This document shows, in pieces, positions 31,594 through 40,649 of a DNA stretch of 64,000 nt; the stretch's first letter is position 1; every line of letters begins with the position of its first letter. This DNA comes from REEB95 sp050729835 (lineage in GTDB: Bacteria; Pseudomonadota; Alphaproteobacteria; ATCC43930; CGMCC-115725), in assembly GCA_050729835.1 (NCBI GenBank), contig JBOHLS010000010.1:1-64000 (forward strand), in the 5' to 3' direction. The notes under the pieces are model-generated. The model made no database searches, had not been told where the DNA came from, and was given only the letters and a program-made list of their open reading frames with translations. The translations under genes were made by a program, and so were the position numbers.

Positions 31594-33000
31594 ATGCCAA
31601 CCACTGCGGCGGCGCTCAGCCCGTTGCTGCTTTCGCGGCTGCAATTCGCCTGGGTCATCGCCTGGCACATTCTGCTGCCGGCGTTCACCATCGGCACCGC
31701 CTCGTTCATCGCCCTGCTCGAGGGTCTGCGTCTCGTCACCGGCCGCGACGTTTATGTCCGGCTGGCGGCTTTCTGGACCCGCATCTTCGCGATCGCCTTC
31801 GGCATGGGCGTGGTCTCCGGTATCGTCATGCCGTTCCAGTTCGGCACCAACTGGAGCCGTTATGCCGACGCGACGGCGAACGTGCTATCACCGCTCTTCG
31901 CCTACGAAGGCATCATGGCGTTCTTCCTCGAATCGGCCTTCCTCGGCGTGCTGTTGTTTGGCCGCAAGCTGGTGCCGCGCTGGGCGCATTTTGTCGCGGC
32001 GCTGATGGTCGCGCTCGGCACGCTGTTCTCGGCGTTCTGGATTCTCGCCGCCAACAGCTGGATGCAGACGCCGGCGGGATACGTCGTCGTCGACGGCCGG
32101 TTCTATCCGACCGACTGGCTCCACATCATCTTCAACCCGTCCTTCCCCTATCGCTTCGCCCACACGGTCGTCGGCTTCTACGTCACTACCGGATTCGTCG
32201 TCGTCGGTGTCGCCGCCTATTACCTGCGGCGCGGCCGCTTCGCCGAGGAAAGCCGCGTCATGCTGTCGATGACGCTGTGGCTCCTGACCGTGCTGGTGCC
32301 CTTGCAGATCTTTCTCGGCGATCAGCACGGCCTCAACACGCTCGAATATCAGCCGGCGAAGCTCGCCGCCATCGAGGCCCACTGGACCACCGAAAACCGC
32401 ATGCCGTTGACGCTGTTCGCGATCCCCGATCAGGCGAATGCGACCAACCACGACGCGATCGAAATTCCCGATCTCGGCAGCCTGATCCTCACGCACGATC
32501 CCAATGGCGTCGTCCGCGGTCTCAAGGACTGGCCGCGCGACCAATGGCCGCCGGTCGCGATTCCATTCTTCGCCTTTCGCGTCATGGTCGGCATCGGCCT
32601 GCTGATGCTGGCGCTGGTGGCGGCAAGCTGGTGGTTGCGGGCGCGCGACCGGCTGCACGCCGTCTGGTTTCTGCGCCTGTGCGAGCTCGTGTCGCCGTTG
32701 GGATTCGTCGCCGTGATCGCCGGTTGGATCACGACCGAAGTCGGGCGTCAGCCGTGGACGGTCTATGGCCTGTTGCGCACCGCCAACTCGGTCTCTCCGA
32801 CGTTGACTACGACCGACGTGGCGCTGTCGCTCGCCGGTTACGTTCTCGTCTATTTGCTCATCTATCCGGTCGGCCTGGCGATGATGGCACGCGTCGTGCG
32901 GCGCGGCCCGGCGGACATGCCGCCCCAGCCAATCGCCAGCGGTCGGCCGGAAGGCCCGGTGCGTGCCCTGCCCGCCATCGGCGCGGAGGACGGACAATGA
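31594..33000 (+). CDS. cydA: cytochrome bd-type quinol oxidase subunit I
   Basis: This 468-residue membrane subunit oxidises quinol and reduces oxygen without pumping protons. FAWVIAWHILLPAFTIG contains the axial heme His25; NWSRYADATANVLSPLFAYE and FFLESAFLGVLLFGR carry the conserved Glu residues; GRQPWTVYGLLRT is the quinol-side signature. The Q-loop is short, as in the CIO (cyanide-insensitive) subgroup. I chose ATG 31594 because CAGGAGAGG precedes it. Its stop overlaps cydB as ATGA. Such oxidases help under low oxygen, nitric oxide or stress. Confidence 0.93.
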   Translation: MPTTAAALSPLLLSRLQFAWVIAWHILLPAFTIGTASFIALLEGLRLVTGRDVYVRLAAFWTRIFAIAFGMGVVSGIVMPFQFGTNWSRYADATANVLSPLFAYEGIMAFFLESAFLGVLLFGRKLVPRWAHFVAALMVALGTLFSAFWILAANSWMQTPAGYVVVDGRFYPTDWLHIIFNPSFPYRFAHTVVGFYVTTGFVVVGVAAYYLRRGRFAEESRVMLSMTLWLLTVLVPLQIFLGDQHGLNTLEYQPAKLAAIEAHWTTENRMPLTLFAIPDQANATNHDAIEIPDLGSLILTHDPNGVVRGLKDWPRDQWPPVAIPFFAFRVMVGIGLLMLALVAASWWLRARDRLHAVWFLRLCELVSPLGFVAVIAGWITTEVGRQPWTVYGLLRTANSVSPTLTTTDVALSLAGYVLVYLLIYPVGLAMMARVVRRGPADMPPQPIASGRPEGPVRALPAIGAEDGQ

Positions 33001-34010
33001 CCGTTCTGCCGTTCGATTTCGTGCCGCTGTGGACCCTCATCCTCGGCTTCGGCGTCTTCTACTACGTGCTTTTCGACGGCTTCGATCTCGGCGTCGGCAT
33101 CCTCTACGGCTTCGCGCCCAACCGCGACGCGCGCAACTTGGTGATGAACTCGATCGCACCGATTTGGGACGGCAACGAGACCTGGCTGGTACTGGGCGGC
33201 GTCGGCCTGTTGGCGGCGTTTCCGGTCGCCTTCGACGTCATCCTGCCAGCGGTCTATTTCCCAATCCTCGTCATGCTGCTGGCGCTGGTGTTCCGCGGCG
33301 TCGCCTTCGAATTCCATTATCGCGACGTCGAACACCGCACGTTCTGGGATCATGCCTTCTGCTACGGCTCGGCGCTCGCCACCTTCGCCCAGGGCGTCGT
33401 TCTCGGATCGTTCATCCAGGGCTTCCAGGTCGACGGCCGCCAATTTAGCGGCAGCGCATTCGACTGCTTCACGCCGTTCTCGCTGTTCACCGGCTTGGCG
33501 CTGCTTTTCGGTTACGGCCTCTTGGGCGCCGGTTGGCTCGTGCTGAAGACCGAGGGCGAACTTCAGGATTGGGCGCGCCGCCTCGGCCGTTACTGTTTTT
33601 TCGGCGTACTCGTCGCCATCGCCGTGGTCAGTCTGTGGACGCCCGTGACGAATCTGTACATCGCCCACCGCTGGTTCGCCTGGCCCAACATTGCCTTTCT
33701 GTCACCGGTGCCGATCGTCACCGCGCTCTTGGCGTGGTGGGAATGGCGTGCGCTCAACAACCGTTCCGAGGCAGCGGCCTTCATCGGCGCGATCGGCCTT
33801 TTCCTCATGTCCTATATCGGCATCGCCATCAGCCTGTGGCCGATGATCGTGCCCTACAAATTCACGTTGTGGCAGGCCGCCTCGTCGCCAAGCACGCAGG
33901 CCTTTCTCCTGGTCGGCACGTTGTTCCTGCTGCCGGTCATTCTCATGTACACCGGCTGGTCGTATTGGGTGTTCCGCGGTAAGGTGCGCGCCGATATCGG
34001 TTACCACTGA
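32997..34010 (+). CDS. cydB: cytochrome bd-type quinol oxidase subunit II
   Basis: This 337-residue membrane protein is the partner of cydA: FYYVLFDGFDLGVGILYGFA near residue 20, then PIWDGNETWLVLGGVGLLAA, FRGVAFEFHYRD, and the late YIGIAISLWPMIVPYKFTLW. The four-base ATGA overlap with cydA indicates coupled translation. No cydX-like gene or cydDC assembly transporter is present nearby. Confidence 0.93.
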   Translation: MTVLPFDFVPLWTLILGFGVFYYVLFDGFDLGVGILYGFAPNRDARNLVMNSIAPIWDGNETWLVLGGVGLLAAFPVAFDVILPAVYFPILVMLLALVFRGVAFEFHYRDVEHRTFWDHAFCYGSALATFAQGVVLGSFIQGFQVDGRQFSGSAFDCFTPFSLFTGLALLFGYGLLGAGWLVLKTEGELQDWARRLGRYCFFGVLVAIAVVSLWTPVTNLYIAHRWFAWPNIAFLSPVPIVTALLAWWEWRALNNRSEAAAFIGAIGLFLMSYIGIAISLWPMIVPYKFTLWQAASSPSTQAFLLVGTLFLLPVILMYTGWSYWVFRGKVRADIGYH

Positions 34011-34034
34011 AGATCGCGCGGGCCACAAGACGCG

Positions 34035-34910
34035 ATGCCGCAAGACGTCGATCCGCAACAGCTGACGCATCTCGCCGACGCGACGTGGCAATGGGCCGAG
34101 ACCTTCATGCCACGCCTGCTCGCCGCCGTGGTGATGCTGGTCGCCGGCTTCATCGTCGCCAGCTGGGTCGAGCGTGCATTGCGCCGGCTGCTCGGCCGCG
34201 TCAGCCACGTCGATCCGACGCTGAAGCCGATTCTCGGCGCTGCGGCGCGCTATGCCGTGGTCATCCTGACGGTGATCGCGGCGCTGAGCCAGCTCGGCAT
34301 CCAGACCGCCTCGCTGCTTGCCGTGGTCGGCGCCGCCGGCCTCGCCGTCGGGCTGGCGCTGCAAGGCACACTGTCGAACATCGCCGCCGGCATCATGCTG
34401 CTGTGGCTGCGGCCGTTCCGCATCGGCGACTATATCGAGGTCGGCGGCCAGAGCGGCGCGGTCGAGGAGATCGGCCTGTTCAACTGCCGGCTGCGCACTT
34501 TCGACGGCCTGTTCTTGTTCATACCCAATTCGGCGATCTGGAACGCGCCGCTCAAGAACGACACGCGCAACGGTGGCCGGCTGTTGAGCGTCGATGTCGG
34601 CCTGCCCGCCACAACCGAACTCGACCGCGCGCGGCGGACGCTAATCGAGGTCGCGGCCAAGATTCCCGGCGTGATGACGACGCCAGCGCCGCAGACCTTC
34701 CTCGCCAGCTTTGCCGGCGGCGCCCTGGTGCTGAGCCTGATGGCGTGGACGACCGCGGACAATATCGGTGCGGTCGAGCGCGCCGTCGTCGAAGGCATCA
34801 AGCGCGCGCTCGACGCGCTCGGCGACGATTTCAAGCCGACGCAGATCGTCCGCACCGTGCCGCCCGACACCGATCCATCGCGCTTCCTCGGCGGTGAACT
34901 AACGCGCTGA
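34035..34910 (+). CDS. mscS: small-conductance mechanosensitive channel (MscS family)
   Basis: This 291-residue protein has an N-terminal helical membrane region with the pore helix VGAAGLAVGLALQGTLSNIA (about residues 97-116) then AGIMLLWLRPFRIGDYIEVG, the MscS beta-domain signature. SGAVEEIGLFNCRLRTFDG and the FIPNSAIWN stretch follow. It releases solutes on hypo-osmotic shock. It begins 24 bases after cydB on the same strand and may be co-transcribed. Confidence 0.92.
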   Translation: MPQDVDPQQLTHLADATWQWAETFMPRLLAAVVMLVAGFIVASWVERALRRLLGRVSHVDPTLKPILGAAARYAVVILTVIAALSQLGIQTASLLAVVGAAGLAVGLALQGTLSNIAAGIMLLWLRPFRIGDYIEVGGQSGAVEEIGLFNCRLRTFDGLFLFIPNSAIWNAPLKNDTRNGGRLLSVDVGLPATTELDRARRTLIEVAAKIPGVMTTPAPQTFLASFAGGALVLSLMAWTTADNIGAVERAVVEGIKRALDALGDDFKPTQIVRTVPPDTDPSRFLGGELTR

Positions 34911-34931
34911 AGGCGATACAGCCGAAGCCGA

Positions 34932-36558
34932 TTACCCTTTCAACACCGGCAGCACCAGCGCCGAGGGATGCGCCGTGTCGTGGCGGATGGTGTCGCTGCC
35001 GATCTTGTCCGGCCGGTAGATATGTGCGAACAGCCCGTCGGTAAGCATCGAATCGCCGGGCGCGATCTCGAGCCGGATGCGGCTGCCGGGCTTAAAGATG
35101 TGCGCGATCGGCTCCAACGGCACCTCGATCGCATAGACCTTGCCGGGCACGAGCTTGGTCTCCTTCTCGTGCGTGTACCACGGGCAGAGCTCGGTGCCGC
35201 GCGTGACGTCGCGTTCGCTGTGCGACGCTCTGAGCCAGCCTTTGGTAACGATGACGGAGCCCGGTTGGATGTCCTTGGCACGCTCGTCTGGGCTTTGCGC
35301 GAACTGCTCCGATACCTTGGACGCAGAAATCCATGTCGTCGCGCGTGGTCGTGGCATGCAGCACGACCTTGCCGTGGCCGGCGATCTCGATCTCGGAGGC
35401 GAGCGGTACGCCGGTAAACGTGAGCACCCCGCGCGCCGGATCGGGACCCGCCGGCCCGACCACCACCGTGCCGATCACCCATTGGGGATTGGGATAAGCA
35501 TAGGTCGTGGCACCGCCGTCCTCGGCCGGCACATCCGCCAGCACGCCGTCATTCAGCGAGGCGACGCTGCCCGAGGGCCCAGGCACGAGATAGAAGCGTC
35601 GCGGCGTGACGCCGGGCGGCGGCCAGGTCTCGAAGTGGCGCGTGATGGTCGAGTTCTTCATCACGTATTCGACATTGGGCCGCGTCGCATGGCCGGTCTT
35701 CGCGCCTTTCAGGTACATGTCGTAGAACGGCAGCAGGTATTTCTTGTGGAATTCGACATCGGCGAAGTCGATCGCCGACGAAAACGCAGTCGGCGCGCTG
35801 GTGATGGCGAGCTTCTTCGGTCCCTGGGCGGCGTGATAGCCCCTGATGTTGCCGTCGAGGTGCAGGTCCTGCTTCGACCAGACGCCGATCGAGAACAGCG
35901 GCACCTTGATCCGGTCCAGGCGCTCGACCGCCGCGCGCTCCTTCCAATAGTCGTCGTAGAGCGGGTGGCGTTGCACGTCCAAGAGCATGTCGTGGGTCAT
36001 TTGCCGTGGATGCTGCCGGTTCGCCGGATAGAGGTTGGCGACGCGCGCGCTCGCATTGAACCAATAGGGCAGAAAGTTGCCCTCGATGCCGCCGGGGTAG
36101 CCCATGTAGCGATAGGGATCGTTGAGCCCGTCATAGAGGCCGAGGCAGGTGAGATGCGGCGGGTTCTCGATGCTCATGAACCATTGCGCCATCGCGTAGT
36201 ATGACTGGCCGATGCCGCCGACCCTGCCGTTGCACCAGCTTCGCGCGCCGATCCATTCGATCAGCTCGTAAAGGTCCTTCTGCTCCTCGCGATCAAGGAA
36301 GCGGTAGACACCTTCGGAAAAGCCCGAGCCGCGCACGTCGGCGTGGACATAGGCGTAGCCCTGGCCGACATACCACTCGACCGGCCCGGTCTCGCGCCAC
36401 AGGAATATCGGCTGCGTCGGCAGCTCGTTGTTGTCGTAGCGATAAGGCGAGGCGGCGAACAGTGCCGGAAAGGGGCCGCTGCCTTGCGGCCGATAGATGC
36501 GCAGCGCAATCTTGACGCCGTCGCGCATGGCGACGAGGACGTCTTTTTCCTCGATCAT
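34932..36558 (-). pseudogene. CocE/NonD-family hydrolase with a frameshift
   Basis: From ATG 36558 the first part (to about 35320) matches X-Pro-dipeptidyl-peptidase/CocE hydrolases: MRDGVKIALRIYRPQG, GYAYVHADVRGSGFSEGVYR, GGIGQSYYAMAQWFMS. At 35315-35322 the frame shifts by one extra base: FCV would continue as KVSEQFAQSPDERAKDIQPG in the other frame, through SVIVTKGWLRASHS to the normal end VLPVLKG at 34932. Total length and order fit one intact hydrolase with a C-terminal jelly-roll domain. A sequencing or assembly error is as likely as a true mutation. Confidence 0.78.
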
Positions 36559-37060
36559 GGCGCCTCCCCATGGCGCCTGGCGCCTCTGGCCGGCTTCGAA
36601 CGCGTTTGGAAAACCGTAATCACACCGACTGGAAGGCGCAACCGGGACAGAAAATTGCCGACGATTTCATGTTTCGATCGTTGACCGCGGCGCCAGAAGG
36701 TCTAGCCTTCGAGACGGCGTAACCATGCTGGAGGGTGCCCAAACCGCATGACTCCACCTGATCAATCGGATCAACGCCCAGATGAAAGCCCGACCTCATG
36801 GCCGGGCGGTGAGCTTCGAGCCACCCAATGAACCCCGCCTCGCTCCCTGCGGCCGCAGGCTCCCTGGCGGGGTTCGCGCACGAGGCGATCCGCCGGCCAT
36901 CCGTTTCGATGACTGAAATTTAATCTGCCGAGTCGCCGCGCGGCTTGGCCGCGATGACGGGGGTTCCGGCACGCCAAACCGCTAGAATCGCTTCCCGAAT
37001 CCTGCCGCAATTCGCGGCCCTAATCCGACACCCCACCCATATTTATTCCGAAAGGCGCAT
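36559..37060. other. intergenic region with a large hairpin, no gene seen
   Basis: The roughly 500 bases between the hydrolase start and the small secreted protein show no coding signal I trust. They contain a long palindrome (36830-36875). The last 30 bases are AT-richer (CCCATATTTATTCCGAAAGG) and provide the ribosome site of the 37061 gene. Confidence 0.5.
36830..36875. repeat. 46-base nested palindrome
   Basis: GAACCCCGCC (36830-36839) pairs perfectly with GGCGGGGTTC (36866-36875), and within it CCTGCGGCCGCAGG (36846-36859) is itself a perfect palindrome. It resembles REP-type elements rather than a terminator, because no T-run follows. No second copy was noticed in this window. Confidence 0.6.
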
Positions 37061-37369
37061 ATGATGACCCTGAAATACCGTCTTGTCGTTCTTGCCGCCG
37101 GCGCCGCGTTTATCGCCGCCGCACCGGCCGTCCTGCCCGCTTGGGCGCAGGAGCAGCCGCAGATGCGAAACAACTGCACTCCGGAGGACAAGATCGACAG
37201 CTCGACCCTGCCGCAAGCCAAGAAGAAGATGGAAGCTGCCGGCTATACCCAGGTCAAAGACCTGCGGAAGGGCTGCGACAACTATTGGCACGGCATCGCC
37301 ATGAAGGGCAGCAGCGAAGTCCGCATCGTGCTATCGCCCGCCGGCGAGGTGATGCAGGAAGGCGACTGA
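37061..37369 (+). CDS. small secreted PepSY-like protein
   Basis: This 102-residue protein has a signal peptide (MMTLKYRLVVLAAGAAFIAA, cleavage probably after AWA) and a mature part with CTPEDKIDSS, then QAKKKMEAAGYTQVKDLRKG and VRIVLSPAGEVMQEGD. The repeating beta-alpha-beta shape resembles the PepSY family, found in small periplasmic inhibitors and sensors. Two cysteines could form a disulfide. An ATG at 37064 is an alternative start. It is convergent with the aldolase-like gene. Confidence 0.7.
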   Translation: MMTLKYRLVVLAAGAAFIAAAPAVLPAWAQEQPQMRNNCTPEDKIDSSTLPQAKKKMEAAGYTQVKDLRKGCDNYWHGIAMKGSSEVRIVLSPAGEVMQEGD

Positions 37370-37389
37370 CGCGCCGCTGCCAGGTTCGT

Positions 37390-38148
37390 TTACACCCGGC
37401 GGCCTTTCATCTTCGCCTGCGCCGTATCCGCCCACAGGTTCCAGGCGCGCTCGAGCGAGCGGTCGATCGCGGCGGCGGCCTTCTCGGCCTCTTCGGGCGC
37501 CAGGTAGACCGGCGTGCCGAGCTTGAGCGCGTCCATCTGCAACTCGGCGTTGAGCCGGGCATAGATCGCGCGATAGACGACCTGCGGAATTCCGGCGCCG
37601 ACCATGGTCGCGCCGTGGCCACGCATCAGCACCAGCGGCTTGTCAGCCAGCGTCTCGGCCAACGCCGCACCCAGCGCCGGCGTGCGGATCAGCATGTCGG
37701 TCATGCCACCGGCCTCGCGGATGTCGAACACCGGCGTGCCGTCGCCGAGATAGCCGCTCATGTGATAGATCGGACGCAGGGGCGTGTGCGTCGCGCCGAA
37801 CGGGATCAGCGGCGGCGCATGGCAATGCACCACCGCAACGACGTCGGGCCGGCGCTTGTAGATCTCACTGTGAATGAAGCGCTCGCTGTAATAGCGCTGT
37901 GCCGGATTGGCCACTGCATTGGCATCGAGGTCGAAGGTGACGATGTCCTTCGCCGTCACCAGGCCGGGCGCCAGATGCCGCGACATCAGGAACTTCGTCG
38001 GATCGCGGTCGTGGCGCACGCTGACATGGCCGAAAGCATCGACCACGTCGTGGTCGGACAGGATGCGGTTGGCAATCACCAGTGTGTCGACGAGATCGCT
38101 GCCGGCGGACGGCGGCCGACGGGATTTAGCGATGCGGGCAGCGACCAT
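37390..38148 (-). CDS. class II aldolase/adducin-family protein (first copy)
   Basis: This 252-residue protein has the zinc-dependent fuculose-phosphate-aldolase fold: DAFGHVSVRH near residue 40, then YYSERFIHSEIYKRRPDVVA, VVHCHAPPLIPFG with two metal His, and LVLMRGHGATMVG with the third. Members in soil bacteria often act as decarboxylases or aldolases on aromatic-derived acids. It starts two bases after the stop of the upstream amidohydrolase gene on the same strand, so they are co-transcribed. A second, related gene lies beyond on the other strand. Confidence 0.87.
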   Translation of the reverse strand: MVAARIAKSRRPPSAGSDLVDTLVIANRILSDHDVVDAFGHVSVRHDRDPTKFLMSRHLAPGLVTAKDIVTFDLDANAVANPAQRYYSERFIHSEIYKRRPDVVAVVHCHAPPLIPFGATHTPLRPIYHMSGYLGDGTPVFDIREAGGMTDMLIRTPALGAALAETLADKPLVLMRGHGATMVGAGIPQVVYRAIYARLNAELQMDALKLGTPVYLAPEEAEKAAAAIDRSLERAWNLWADTAQAKMKGRRV

Positions 38149-38150
38149 CG

Positions 38151-39170
38151 TCAGGCGAGCCGCAGCAGACGTCGCGCGTTGCCGGAATACATTTTTTCGC
38201 GGTCGGCCGCCGACAGCTTCATGGCGTCGATCGCCTTGACGATCTCGCGGATGAAAAGCGGCCCGCCTTCGGGATCGAACGGGCAATCGGTGCCGAATAG
38301 GCAGTGGTCGATGCCGAAGAAGCTCAAGCCGCATTCCATGCCGGCGCGCGAGCCATTGATCGAGGTGTCGGCGTAGAACTGACGGAAATAGTCGACCGGC
38401 CGTTTGCCCTTGGCCTTCATGTCGGCAACAATCTTGCGATAGCCCTCCTCGGCGCCCTCGCGCGAGCCGAGTTGATCGAGACCAAGGCCGACGCGCGCTT
38501 CGAGAAACGGTACCATCGCGCCCATATGGTGGGTGATGATCTTCAAGCGGGGCCAGCGGTCGAAGAAGCCGGAGAACACCATGCGAGCCATCGCCGCCGA
38601 GGTCTCATAGGGCCAGCCGAAGACCCACCAGATGTCGAAGCGTGAGCTCTTCTCGCTCGGATAATCGGCGAATTTCTGGCCGCGCGTCGGATGCATCCAG
38701 ATCGGCAGATCATAGCCGTGCATCCTCTCGAAGATCGGCGCGAATTCCGGATCGTCCAGTGGCCGGCCGTTGACGTTGGTGAAGATCTGGATGCCTTTGG
38801 CGCCAAGCTTCTCCACGGCGCGGCCGATCTCGTCGAGCGTCGCCTTGACGTTGTTCATCGGCACCGACGCGACCCAGGCGGGGAACCGGTCGGGATGCTG
38901 GGCGCAAATCTCGTGCATGCCATCGTTGGCGAGTCGCGCCAATTCGGGCGATCGATCGGGGAGCGCCACATATTCGATCGCCGGCATCGATAGCGTGAGC
39001 ACCTGCTGATACTGCTCGAATTCATCCATCATCCGGAGGCGCTTTTCCAGGTCGTAGAGCACCGGAATGTTGGTCCAGCGCCGGATCGCGTCCTTGTTGG
39101 GAACGATCTCGATCATCTTGTCGAAATAACTCTTGGGAAAGATGTGCGGAAAGATGTCGAGCTTCTTCAT
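38151..39170 (-). CDS. amidohydrolase-2 (ACMSD-like) family protein
   Basis: This 339-residue metal-dependent TIM-barrel protein begins MKKLDIFPHIFPKSYFDKMI (F-P-H in place of HxH). PIWMHPTRGQKFADYPSEKS, KIITHHMGAMVPFLEARV and the catalytic CLFGTDCPFDPEGG complete the expected order for aminocarboxymuconate-semialdehyde decarboxylase and resorcylate-decarboxylase relatives. It is directly followed by the class II aldolase-like gene and divergent from a second one at 39310. Decarboxylation or hydrolysis of a ring-derived acid is the likely role. Confidence 0.86.
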   Translation of the reverse strand: MKKLDIFPHIFPKSYFDKMIEIVPNKDAIRRWTNIPVLYDLEKRLRMMDEFEQYQQVLTLSMPAIEYVALPDRSPELARLANDGMHEICAQHPDRFPAWVASVPMNNVKATLDEIGRAVEKLGAKGIQIFTNVNGRPLDDPEFAPIFERMHGYDLPIWMHPTRGQKFADYPSEKSSRFDIWWVFGWPYETSAAMARMVFSGFFDRWPRLKIITHHMGAMVPFLEARVGLGLDQLGSREGAEEGYRKIVADMKAKGKRPVDYFRQFYADTSINGSRAGMECGLSFFGIDHCLFGTDCPFDPEGGPLFIREIVKAIDAMKLSAADREKMYSGNARRLLRLA

Positions 39171-39309
39171 CGCGGCCGGGCGCCTCAGTTTGCGCGCTAC
39201 TATCCCGGCGACGGCCGGCGCTTGTCCATAGCCAATCGCCGCCGGCGGGGAGCAAATTGACTTCGCGCCCGCTTTGCCCATGATGGGCGGCCCATTGACG
39301 GGAGCGATC

Positions 39310-40047
39310 GTGGCCGCCTTGGACGATGTGATCGAAGATTTGGTCGCCGCCAACCGCATCCTTGCGGCGCAGGGCGTGGTGGACGGCTTCGGTCACGTCA
39401 GCGCGCGGCATCCCGACCAGCCGGAGCATTATCTGCTGTCGCGGGCGCGGCCGCCCGAATGCATCGAAGCCACCGACATCATGGAATTCGCGCTCGACGG
39501 CGCAGCAATCGATGCGCGCGGCCGACGGCCCTACAACGAGCGCTTCATTCACGGCGCGCTTTACGAAACGCGGCCCGAGATCAACGCCGTGGTACACAGC
39601 CACAGCCCGTCGGTCATTCCCTTCGGCGTGGTCGGCGAAGCGTTGCGACCGGTGCTGCACATGGCGGCGACCATCGGCGCGCACGTGCCGATCTGGGAGC
39701 CGCGCGAACGCTTCGGCGACACCGACATGCTGGTGTCCGACATGACGCAGGGCCGCGACCTGGCGCGCGCGGTGGGCACGGGCACCAGCGCGCTGATGCG
39801 CGGTCACGGCTCGGTCGTCGCCGGCCGCTCGTTGCGCGAGGCGGTCTATATCGCCGTCTATCTCGAGGTGAACGCGCACCTCCAGCTCGATGCGCTGCGC
39901 TTCGACAAGCCGGTCAATTATCTCTCGCCCGGCGAAATCGAAAAAATCCTGGCGCGTCAGGCCAAGGGCAAGCCAGCGGAAGGATTCGACCGCGCCTGGG
40001 AAGGCTGGTGCAGTCGCGCCGGAACCGCTTTCAAGCGGCGCGGTTAG
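39310..40047 (+). CDS. class II aldolase/adducin-family protein (second copy)
   Basis: This 245-residue protein is homologous to the one at 37390: DGFGHVSARHPDQPEHYLLS, PYNERFIHGALYETRPEINA, VVHSHSPSVIPFG and ALMRGHGSVVAG keep the metal His pattern. I start it at GTG 39310 because GGGAGCGATC precedes it; in-frame ATGs at 39280/39283 and a TTG at 39274 are alternatives. It is divergent from the amidohydrolase gene. Two related aldolase genes flanking one amidohydrolase suggest a gene duplication within one pathway. Confidence 0.86.
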   Translation: MAALDDVIEDLVAANRILAAQGVVDGFGHVSARHPDQPEHYLLSRARPPECIEATDIMEFALDGAAIDARGRRPYNERFIHGALYETRPEINAVVHSHSPSVIPFGVVGEALRPVLHMAATIGAHVPIWEPRERFGDTDMLVSDMTQGRDLARAVGTGTSALMRGHGSVVAGRSLREAVYIAVYLEVNAHLQLDALRFDKPVNYLSPGEIEKILARQAKGKPAEGFDRAWEGWCSRAGTAFKRRG

Positions 40048-40053
40048 CCGCGC

Positions 40054-40566
40054 TCAGGCCGGCGGCGTCTTGACGCCCGGCCGGGCGAAGCTCTTGTCCT
40101 GGTGGCCCTTGCCTTCGAGATCGCCGAGACCGAAGAGCCAGGAATAACCGCCCTTGGGATTGGTCAATATCTCCCAGCAATTATCGTCGCAATCCCAGAA
40201 ATAGAAGCTGTAGGTACCGTGCTGGAGCAGCGGCTTGGAAATTTTCTTGAGCTTCCATTTGTCGGCCTGCCCGACCACCGTCTCGTAAGCGGTATCGACT
40301 TCTTCCTGGGTCTCGACGTCGAGCCCGTTATGCGCCAACAGATTCATCGGCTGCTTGGTCTTGCACTTGACGACGGCGATAGTGTTCTCGCCGCCGAGGC
40401 GGATCATCAGCGAGATCGGGCTGGTCCTGACCACGTCGAGACCGAGAAACTCATCGTAAAAGCGGCGCGAAAAGTCGAGATCGGTCGACTCAAGCGTACC
40501 GTGCGATAGAAACCTGAGCTTGAGCGCCGGCTCGGCCTTGGCACGGACGGGAGCGTCGTCTGGCAT
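40054..40566 (-). CDS. VOC-superfamily (glyoxalase/dioxygenase-like) protein
   Basis: This 170-residue protein has the paired beta-alpha-beta-beta-beta pattern: LRFLSHGTLESTDLDFSRRF near residue 18, and later YSFYFWDCDDNCWEILTNPK, where the Glu would bind metal. It is a small single-unit VOC protein, perhaps an extradiol dioxygenase-like, glyoxalase or resistance protein. ATG 40566 has GGACGGAGAAACGCC upstream. It is convergent with the aldolase gene, six bases from it. Confidence 0.8.
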   Translation of the reverse strand: MPDDAPVRAKAEPALKLRFLSHGTLESTDLDFSRRFYDEFLGLDVVRTSPISLMIRLGGENTIAVVKCKTKQPMNLLAHNGLDVETQEEVDTAYETVVGQADKWKLKKISKPLLQHGTYSFYFWDCDDNCWEILTNPKGGYSWLFGLGDLEGKGHQDKSFARPGVKTPPA

Positions 40567-40649
40567 GGCGTTTCTCCGTCCCAATAAATCCGGCGTTTAG
40601 GGCGCGCTTTTGCCGAATTCTACAACCGCCGCGGCCGGACCGACAACCA

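Noticed and set aside
31554..34010. An 818-codon open frame spanning cydA and cydB
   Set aside because: In the cydA part it is an out-of-frame shadow; only its 3' part from 32997 is real (cydB). The ATGA overlap marks the true junction.
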